From: Cystobasidiopsis lactophilus
Lineage: Eukaryota; Basidiomycota; Agaricostilbomycetes; Agaricostilbales; Chionosphaeraceae
DNA length: 64,000 nucleotides
Reading direction: 5' to 3'
NCBI GenBank assembly: GCA_001599975.1
Contig: BCIO01000004.1
Coordinates: forward strand, 1,511,885 to 1,575,884
Below are positions 56,724 to 64,000 of this stretch, piece by piece; position 1 is the first letter of the stretch, and each line of letters begins with the position of its first letter. The notes beneath the pieces are model-generated. The model did no database searches. It saw only the letters and a program-made list of their open reading frames with translations, and had not been told where the DNA came from. Made by a program: the position numbers and the translations under genes.

Positions 56724-59613
56724 CTAGATATAGTGCGAAGGACTTCCTCCTGCGCGGCCAGCATGAGCCCAATACCCGCGCTGCACTGAAAGGTGAAGGG
56801 CACTTGCCATTTCCTTTTTGCGCCGCCCATCGACTTCGCCGGGATTGGCCGAGTTGTAGTAGGTGACGAGCTTGATCAGCGCAAATTGGAGTTTCTTGGC
56901 TTGGATCCGGGGAAAAGCCAACTCTCGTATGTCGGGGTCCAGGAACTCGAGAATGTTGTCGCTTTGCAGGATGGCGACCATCTGCGACCGTGAAGTGAGC
57001 GAGGAATCTCACCATCTGGCAGAGGCATGCTTACCTGGGACAGCTCTTCGAACACTTGGTCCAAGTGCTCATCTGAGTCAGGGGTTGGCGAAGAGATGTT
57101 GGACGCATGCTGCGAGAGGTACCGCGCATCCGCCGCCAACGACGCCAGGCCATAGTCGTTGAGCCTTGCAGGTTCAGTGCCGGTGAGGTAAGACTGCGAA
57201 AAAACGGCATGAGCCCATAGGCGCACCGCGGTGTGGGCAGAGAAGTCCCGGCTCACCATCAAGTGGTCCTCGCAATGGAGAAGGGCAGCCTTGTAGACAT
57301 CGTTCTTGAGGGCGGCTGGCAGGTTGGCCAAAGTTGAGTCCATGACTAATGTCAAGTAGTCGATCATCTCGCTAAGATACGACGACACCTGATCGAGCTT
57401 GGGGGACGCGGCTGGCGTCCATTCGTAGTAGGCGAGATCAAAGAACTCATCCAGCTTAGCGGCCACCAGGGCGTTCAAGCGAGCTTGGGTGGTCTCCAGC
57501 GTGTCGCGGAAGGACTTCACGCTTTCCAACTCGACGGGCGCATGTTCTACGACCAGGCGCGACTTTTCACTATGTCCTCCGTGAAAGTCAGCATTCGACC
57601 TCAAGCAAACCGAAGAGACTCACCGAAGCGAACCCAGAAGAATTTCGAGCTCGCAGCACGCGGTCTCGAAGAACAGCAGATTCACTGCCACCAGGGCAAT
57701 CTGCGAAATATTGCGCATGTTTCGAACTTGATTTCGGATTTTTAGTGACATTCGCTCAATCAGCATGCGATCCAAGACCTGGGTCCAGCTGAGATCCAAA
57801 GCGGCGAATCAAAATCGAGAGAGAACCACCCACCTTGCGAACGGTGTCATCAACTACCGATCCAGGCCTGATGTCGTTCTCGACAAATTGATAGTATTGG
57901 TCGACGAAATTCCGGATGTCGATGCAGCACAAGGGATAGGTTTGGCTGAACGGAAGGGCCAAAGGGAAGGCGGATCTGCGGGCCACACGGCGTTCAGCGC
58001 GCTGGCCATCGGTGCAGGACAAGAAGAAGGGCCGGCTCACTCGCGCAAGGCGGCCTCGGACCAGATGCCAGATGAAGGCAGCCAGGACACCGACGCCACC
58101 TTCTCAAAATCCTCGAGGTCGTTCACGAGCATGTTGGAGATGTGCTCGTCCTCTTTGATGATAGCTTCCAGCTCCAAGCTCGACTTGCGCTCGAGCAGCT
58201 CCGTGAAGCGACTGAACAAGCTGGACAGGAAGACTTCAAAGGGCCCGAGGTCGTAGCCTTGAGAGGAGAGGGTCTGAGAGAAGAGCACGCAAGCCAACTT
58301 TGCTTCGAGGTAAACTTCGTAATCTTGGCAGGTCGCCAGGCCCTCGGAAATACTGGCAACAGTCCTTTCCAGCATTGACTCCCACAGATCCTGCACAGCT
58401 GTGGTCGTTCGAAAGTCGTTGGCCGCAGTGTGCTGGACGTGCGCTTCAATGATGAAGAAGCCGGTGATTTCTTCGATGAGGGCGTTCAAAGCCGAGAGAG
58501 AGAAGGGGCTGAGGGAGACGCTGGAGAGGAGCAGCGCGGCCTGCGCCCGCCGGTCTGAGGTGTACGACAACTGCAACTCTTCCCGACAGTCCAAGAGGTC
58601 GTGGATCAGGATGCACTGGTAAAGCGGCTGAAAGTTGATGGCGATGGGATCCGCCTCGGTTCGAGTGCCTGAGAAAGCGTCGTACTCTGCAGCGTGCCGC
58701 TCGCTGACGACAAGCTCGACCGCCGAGTTGACTTTGGCTAGCCGCAAAGTGCCATCGACGTCTTTGAGCTTGCGGTGCTGCCACCGCTTCGAGCGCACAT
58801 GCATTTGCTTTAGTGCTTGCGCGCCCAGCGCTTGTGAACTTTCTCTGGCTTCGAAGAACCAGGCCTTCAGCTCTTTCAAGGAGGCATCCTTGATGCTGAG
58901 CCGGGTGGAGGGCAAGGTGGACAGGATTTGGTCGGCAAAGACCGAGCTGACCTGCGACACCGTCTTGATGCGGTCAGAGGCTAGCTCGTCCAGCGCTCGC
59001 AGGGCAGAGTAGTACTTGTGGCGTTGGATGAGGGAGGTAATTTTAGCGGACAAGTCCAAGACGCGGAGGCACGCCGAAAGCGTTTCGATGGTCTCGTCGA
59101 TATTGGCCGCCACCCTCTTGTTATCTAGAAGCAGACGTTTCTGAGAAGAGTGAATCGGTCAGCCCTTCGTATGCCTTAATCCAGAAGAGGACGGCACGGC
59201 ACCTTCGCCGCTACGTGCCCGCCCTTTGACTGAATGTCGTCGTTCAGCTCGGCGACGCGGTGCTTTAAGGACACTGTGCCCTGTCGGACCTTTAGCAGCT
59301 TGTCGGTGGATGCTACGAAGTCCTGTGTGTGCACCCAGTCGCGCGCTTCTCAGCACGGCCATTCACAATGCCCCGGAGGGAAGGAGAGCTGGCAGCAGAC
59401 CTGATAATGAGCCTTGCATATGCCCTCAATCTCTGTCTCTTTGGCGCCCACAAACTGCTTGAGCTGGCGCAAGAAGGCTTCCTCCTGTTTAGACGCGGCG
59501 ATGTTGCGAATCAGCGGCGCCAGCGCAGCAGACAGCGTCGTCTCGTTGGTGCCGACCGTGCTGAAGAGGCCATCCAGCTGGCTCTGCACCTCGCCAGGCG
59601 AGTACCTGACCAT
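56724..59613 (-). CDS. SEC15: Exocyst complex component Sec15
   Basis: I take ATG at 59613 (MVRYSPGEVQSQLDGLF), followed by IRNIAASKQEEAFLRQLKQF, VGAKETEIEGICKAHYQ and, after a splice, the long central part NIDETIETLSACLRVLDLSA, KITSLIQRHKYYSALRALDE and HIHDLLDCREELQLSYTSD-type blocks. C-terminal exons carry YVEYYQFVENDIRPGS-type sequence, IRNQVRNMRNISQIALVAVN, VKSFRDTLETTQARLNALVA, LDEFFDLAYYEW and NILEFLDPDIRELAFP. This matches Sec15, which binds Rab GTPases (Sec4/Rab11) and tethers secretory vesicles at sites of growth. At least four introns are present. Confidence 0.85.
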
Positions 59614-59826
59614 CGCCCCAATTCCAGGATGCGTGCCTGCTTAGGCTGAGACCCGTCCTCAGTAAAGGATCGGCGTGTGTGTCGGTGGAGGCGGAGCAAA
59701 AGAAGCTCAGCCTCGGCGTCGTCTCCTGCCTGCTCCAACCACCAAACCAGCAGTGCCCTCACTGCCATTTGCATGGCCAAGTCTGTTTGAAAGCATGCGG
59801 AGAGCTTACTCTCTGCGCCCAAAGAC

Positions 59827-61975
59827 ATGAACGAGGCAGTTCTGGCTTCCCAAGCAAACGAGGAGATCTTGGCGTCTCCAGCAGACGAACCTTTGCCCAC
59901 CTATGAACCTGGGTAAGGGCGCTTGTGCTAGAGCGAGTTGTCAACACTCATGCTTCTGCTTCGACAGTCGCTTTGGCCGTTGGAGCGGCTGGGTCGAAAA
60001 GAGATCTGTCGAAACAAGGGCCGCTCGCCAGGAGAGCAACGCTGGCCCTCGCTCCTGGCATTTGGTGAGAGACCCTAGAAACGGCATGCCACAAGCTTCT
60101 GACTTTGATGGCCTAGCCGGGTTTCGATGACTCTGGCCAGGACGCGCGCGAACCCTCCCCCTCCCCCTTTCTCGACACGCCAACCACAGAGCCAGCGTCG
60201 GTCTCCAGCCATGCCCAGGTGACTCTCACCGCCGCCGTGTCGTTGCATTCGTTGGGCTCTCGCTTTCTGGCGCAGCTGCCCGACCGACCGCTCTGTCACG
60301 CTGCCCTCTCCGCCCGGTACGTTCTGCTGGGGCTGCCGTCGGGCCTTTGGGTGGTCGACTTGCACCCGCTTTTGTCCGGGGGCTTTGGCGAATCCACCAG
60401 GCTGGAGGACGTCCAGATATGTCAGCTGTGGGTGTCGCCCCCTGTTCACTCCCTCCAAGCCTTCTCGCACCCCTCGGACACTGGCCGTGATGTTGATTTG
60501 GGTGTCCTCGTGGTGCTTCTGGCGGGTGGACAGCAAGAGAGAGTGCCTCGTATCTGGCCCATGCAGGCTATCCTTAACCTGTGCACGGTCGGCTTCTGCG
60601 TTCTACGGCCTCTGAACATGCACCTGACGGATTTGGACCGACCTGTGCAGTATCGCTCAGCCGAAGATCACGAGGCCGCGCCCACTCTATCCCTCCCTTG
60701 GACTATGGCGCCCGTCCTCGCCGCCTCGGCGGGCAAACGCAGCTCCGGATTGTTTGGCCGCCGAAAGCGAGCGTCGCCCGTACCAACAGCAGACCACAGC
60801 CCTGCGCTGGGTGTCAGCTCGACTGATGGGGAGCACGACTTCTGCTTCATCCAACGCGGTGAGTGAGCCAGTGGCGCCTTTTGAGGCGATGCCAGGCAGG
60901 CCCTCTCGCTCACTTCGAATCTATCTCAGACCACCTACAAGGAAGCGTGCCCAGGGCGGTGCAGGAATGGCTGGACTCCAGCGTCCCACTCAAGCTGCCG
61001 CCTGACCACACGCCGCTGCAGCGCGTCTGGCGCTTGACGATCACCGACGGTGGCGCCGCTGCCACCATTGCAGCTGATTATCTGGCCCTCAGCACGCGAA
61101 CCGAGGTGTACCTTTTTACCGCCAGCGCTTCTCAGCCCAGAGCTTTCTCGCTCTCGCATGAGCTCTACGTCCCTGCGCCGCCTAGACACCTGGCCNTGCT
61201 TCGTCTGAACGCCACCCCCGGGAGCTCGGCCCGCCACAGCATGCACCTGTTTGTGGGAATGTCGGAGNAGGCCGTCGCCATCGACCTGTCGACCTCCAAA
61301 GTGACAGAGGTGATCTTTCCGAACGCCGGCGCCCGCGGCCGCTCGGCCAGTCTTACGTCCCTCCCCCACCCGCCATCGCTAGGTGTGCCTTCAAGGAAAG
61401 GGAAAGGCCGACTGCCCACCGCGGCAACGACGTGGCGAGGCAGCTTGGCGTGGCAGCCGTCTGACAGCGCCGGATCGGGGTGGCTGCACTTCTCGCTGGC
61501 GACGCCACCTGGGCCACTTCTTCACTTCTTCACCAAGCACCGAACGACGATTGCCTGCGCGGACCTCATTCTCCCCAACGATTCGGCGCAAGAGCCAGAC
61601 CCCAAGGCCGCCCTCGCGCTGCCGCAGCTCTTCAAGTGGGAGTGGCGGCTCGAGCAGCCGATCGACGAAGTGTCTGGGTCCTTCGTCGCGTTGTCTTCCG
61701 GCGACGAGGCCATCACTTTGGTGGCGCTCTCGTCCGAAGGGGTGGAGGTCCAAAGCTCGGCAGTGCGGTTTGCGGACACAGGGGTGGCCTTCAGCTCGCT
61801 GGCTCCTCTCAACGACACGGAGCTGGACCACAAGGCCCTGTACGCTTTCGGTTCCAGTGTTCTGGCCCTCGGCACCGTCCCGATCGGCTCGACGCCGACG
61901 ACAACCTCGGCTGGGGCGGGCGTCCTGTTTGCTGTTGAAGGGCTGGGGGAGTTCAAGCTTAAGATGGTGGCATGA
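59827..61975 (+). CDS. CNH (citron-homology) domain protein
   Basis: Exons 59827-59912, 59968-60064, 60117-60858 and 60930-61975 sum to 657 codons. The N-terminus is acidic (MNEAVLASQANEEILASPAD). A Ser/Pro linker leads to beta-propeller-like repeats: VSLHSLGSRFLAQLPDRPLC, LSARYVLLGLPSGLWVVDLH, HLFVGMSE, AVAIDLSTSKVTEVIFP and YAFGSSVLALGTVPIGST. The pattern fits a CNH domain, as in Rom1/2 and Vps39/TGFBRAP1. No DH/PH or kinase domain is present, so the role is unclear. Two bases are N (61196 and 61268), each inside a codon. The start is 213 bases from divergent SEC15. Confidence 0.6.
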
Positions 61976-62509
61976 TTCCGTTCGGTGCGTGTGCGTGATA
62001 CCAGCCCTGCCGTTAAGCCAGGCGAGGAAGGATACCGGTCCGAAGAGCATCCCCCGTTGTGTTCAATACCTCGAGTTGGATTACAGCTCATGCATTTGTT
62101 CAAACTGATTCTTCCCTCTCTACTGTTCTTACTGTTCACTCCAAGTCCAAATGCCTTGCACAACGCCATCCCCCACGGCTCGCAAGGCCCCGAATTCTAC
62201 CCCTGCATCCCCCTCTGGGGCCCTGCAACCCTCTCTCCGGAGCGCAAGCGGCAGCTTTCATGCAACTTGTGGGATACAAAAGTTCGAGCGAACTTGGTAA
62301 CGAGCCATCCCCAGCCATTTCTAAGCTCAATTCAGAGCTCCCCATCTAGTAATCGGGCCCCAGGCTACGATCGGAGGTCACATGACCCCAGTCAGCTTTC
62401 TCAACTTTGCCGTTTTTACACCTTTTTTTCTCCTCTTTCTTTTTCAACACACTCTCGCCTGCGCCAACGTCTTCACGTGAGCAAAGGTACGAGGGAACTT
62501 TACAACATG
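61976..62509. other. Gap downstream of the CNH gene
   Basis: No host gene is supported. A plus-strand frame running 61985-62614 overlaps the CNH stop and ends inside a repeat copy; I do not accept it. T-rich stretches near 62420-62450 may belong to a 3' UTR. Confidence 0.35.
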
Positions 62510-62570
62510 CGGAGGTCTACATGCGGGGTAGGTACATTGTCCGCCAAAAGACTTGAAATGGGATTTCATC
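62510..62570 (-). repeat. Diverged copy of a retroelement 3' tail
   Basis: The plus strand reads aggtctacatgcggggtagg and then, past a variable middle, acttgaaatggga. This matches the tail at 63121-63190 (aggtctacatggggggttat, then attgaaatggga), with mismatches and small length differences in the middle. It is in the same orientation as that copy. It is older and lacks the TGAT run. Confidence 0.5.
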
Positions 62571-63099
62571 TACTGGGTCAGGCCCGAAGTCTGACCTCCT
62601 CGTCCGTTGCATGATGTAATCTAAATGGCGGAGACCATGTTTCTCACGCTGGGACTATAAGTTCAACAGCATGAAATGGAAGCAGAAAGGCAGATATGCT
62701 CGTGTTCGCGCTGTCGCTCGCTGCGCTCGCTCCTGCGCTCCCACTCGCAGGAATGGAATTTGAGCAATAAATAAAATAAATAACGGAAGGTGGGCGGGAA
62801 TCGAACTTGGGAGCATGCAAAGGCTAGTTGCGTTTAGCTGGCTATATTCAAGAATAATGACGACTAAATCCGAGAGCGATCGAAAAGCCGCGAAAGGCGC
62901 AGTGAAAAATTCGGACAGAATGGCAAGTGAGGGACTTAAGTTGAACTTAAGTAATTTGACAACCGCTGAGCGAGCCTTCGGTAGGGCCTTGCCCTCGTCG
63001 TCTCGTCGGTCCTGCCTCTTGACTTCAGACAGCCAGCTCTGCGCAATTGAGCACCACAGAGTGGCTTGTACCTATTTTTCGAGTGCTTGGTGTGTCTAC

Positions 63100-63834
63100 G
63101 TCTTGCATGGGTCTAGGGCGCGTAGGTCTACATGGGGGGTTATATTGTACCCCGAACAGATTGAAATGGGAATCAATCAATCAATCAATCTGGTCACTGC
63201 TGACTTGGCGCTGCGGTCAGCTTCCTCGTTCCCGTCTACGTCGAGGTGGCCGAGGCACCAAAAAAACTTGGATCTTGGGGCGCGGGTTCTTGTCCCAAAG
63301 CTGTTGTGCCAGGCGACAACATTCCAGCTCGAGAGCCTGACCTGAGCCACCTCCTGGGTCGAAGACGCGTCGCACAGCCGCTTGGTTATCTGCAAAGAGA
63401 AAGAGGCGGCGGTAGGCATTCTTGTCTGACAGTCGGACAGCGCGCTGAAGGGCAAGCTTGAGGCCTTGCAGCTCGCCAACAAACACGGTCTGAAGCTGGC
63501 CAAGTGCTTGGCTGGTTGCGCGAAACTGTGGCGTGCGCGGGTTTTTGGGGGCTGCAAGTGGGCTTTGTTGGCAGAGGACAGTCGCACATCCCACCGCGCA
63601 CGTCGAGCTCTTCCACCTCCGGCAGCTTGCGCTGAGCTGGACAGTGCACCAACTTGAAGCCCTTCGAAACCTCGTATCGGGCTACATGCCTTTTGCCCCA
63701 GCGCTCTGCTGTGAGCTCAGCCTTCGCTTGAGCGAGTAAATTGGCTTCCCTTACAGTTTTGGCCCAGACGGCATTCGTTAGATCGTCGATCCAGCCCACC
63801 GACCGAGCGGACTTGCAGCGCCGGGCTTCGAGCG
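63100..63834 (-). mobile_element. 5'-truncated non-LTR retrotransposon remnant (RT end plus RNase H), broken
   Basis: Read on the minus strand, the piece starts at the G-run (63834-63850 on plus) with VGWIDDLTNAVWAKT, the catalytic W-I-D-D motif of a reverse transcriptase palm, and AQAKAELTAERWGKRHVARY, then KGFKLVHCPAQR. A RNase H-like part follows: FVGELQGLKLALQRA, RRLFLFADNQAAVR and, in another frame, FWCLGHLDVDGNEEADRSA, with Glu, Asp and His/Asp catalytic positions visible. Two frame changes break it, one at a T-run near 63262. The frame ends RLID-stop inside a TTGA repeat, followed by the shared 3' tail. It is dead as a gene. Elements of this design move by target-primed reverse transcription. 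Confidence 0.68.
63121..63190 (-). repeat. Retroelement 3' tail, copy A, with TGAT repeat
   Basis: On the minus strand, TTGA repeats run into TTCCCATTTCAATCTG, a GGGGTACAATATAACCCCCC block and ATGTAGACCTACGC. The GGGG...CCCC block can fold as a small hairpin. A near-identical copy sits in opposite orientation at 63899-63976. Confidence 0.65.
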
Positions 63835-63850
63835 GGGGGGGGGGGGGGGG
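63834..63850 (+). repeat. Poly-G run (17 bases) at element junction
   Basis: Seventeen G in a row separate the truncated minus-strand element from the plus-strand tail copy. It may mark a recombination or insertion joint, or be the point where assembly is uncertain. Confidence 0.6.
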
Positions 63851-63851
63851 T

Positions 63852-63976
63852 AGAAATGGAACAGCGGGCAGGACAGAGGAGACCCAGTAGGCACGGCGAT
63901 TGATTGATTGATTGATTGATTGATTCCCATTTCAGTCTATTTGGGGTACAATATAACCCCCCATGTAGACCTACGC
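63852..63976 (+). mobile_element. Retroelement 3' tail, copy B, plus strand
   Basis: After the G-run, about 47 bases end in a frame reading GTAID-stop, then TGAT repeats (63900-63925), then TTCCCATTTCAGTCTATTTG, GGGTACAATATAACCCCCC and ATGTAGACCTACGC. This is the same tail as copy A with a few changes, so it is the 3' end of a second, almost fully truncated element on the opposite strand. Sequence beyond 63976 differs, marking its insertion end or the next host sequence. Confidence 0.6.
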
Positions 63977-64000
63977 ATTTTTGAGTGCCCGCCGCTTGAG

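Noticed and set aside
61985-62614. Plus-strand frame of 209 codons after the CNH gene
   Set aside because: It overlaps the CNH stop and continues into the repeat copy at 62510-62570; no protein-like features.
62760-62830. A complete tRNA gene
   Set aside because: Only the T-loop-like B-box is seen; T-arm and acceptor stem do not pair and no matching 5' half is found.
63171-63190. CRISPR-like short repeat
   Set aside because: The TGAT/ATCA units are a simple tandem repeat at retroelement ends, with no spacers; the sequence is also eukaryotic.

Overview
This is a gene-dense nuclear fungal window. Nearly every gene is interrupted by short GT-AG introns of about 44-65 bases, often with CTGAC/CTGAT-like branch sites, and intergenic gaps are short. 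The gene set includes a Duo1 DASH subunit, a Cnl2/Nkp2-type kinetochore protein, a CAP10-like GT90 glycosyltransferase, a TRP/Flc-type membrane protein, a Git3-type receptor and a DASH cryptochrome. Together with the intron density and the roughly 55-60% GC look, this points to a basidiomycete, possibly a compact yeast-like lineage. I cannot fix the genus. I joined exons by hand from splice consensus, reading-frame continuity and conserved protein motifs. Where I give exon coordinates, the summed lengths keep frame.

Left third (1-21.7 kb): two tandem membrane-anchored PC-esterase-like genes (one cut by the window edge), MED31, an unknown nuclear-looking protein, DUO1, a small membrane protein, a Gon7-like acidic protein, a class I/II aminotransferase, NSE1, a Cnl2/Nkp2-like protein, an MIT-domain protein, the mRNA cap methyltransferase, a CBM21 glycogen-targeting PP1 subunit, and a GT90 gene with exceptionally small exons.

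Middle (22-41 kb): RPF1, a GH2 beta-mannosidase, a PP28/PDAP1-like protein, a GPCR, a two-LIM protein, COG7, a two-RRM hnRNP of Hrp1 type, a protein disulfide isomerase with an 8-base exon in its active-site region, and an F-box-like protein.

Right third (41-64 kb): a same-strand run holding an acyltransferase-3 gene, two SGNH/PC-esterase genes and a TRP-like membrane protein, followed by CRY-DASH, MET2, a myosin-light-chain-like EF-hand protein, ORC2, SEC15 and a CNH-domain protein. The last 2 kb has no clear host gene. It holds decayed non-LTR retrotransposon pieces: RT/RNase H remnants and three copies of a shared 3' tail, two of them inverted.

Recurring themes are secretory-pathway and glycan functions (GT90, GH2, AT3 plus SGNH proteins, PDI, COG7, SEC15) and chromosome maintenance (DUO1, Nkp2-like, NSE1, ORC2). 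The most unusual signals are a predicted chain of 6-, 18-, 2- and 19-base exons encoding the conserved GT90 motif and the AT3 plus double-SGNH cluster, which looks like a split glycan O-acetylation module.
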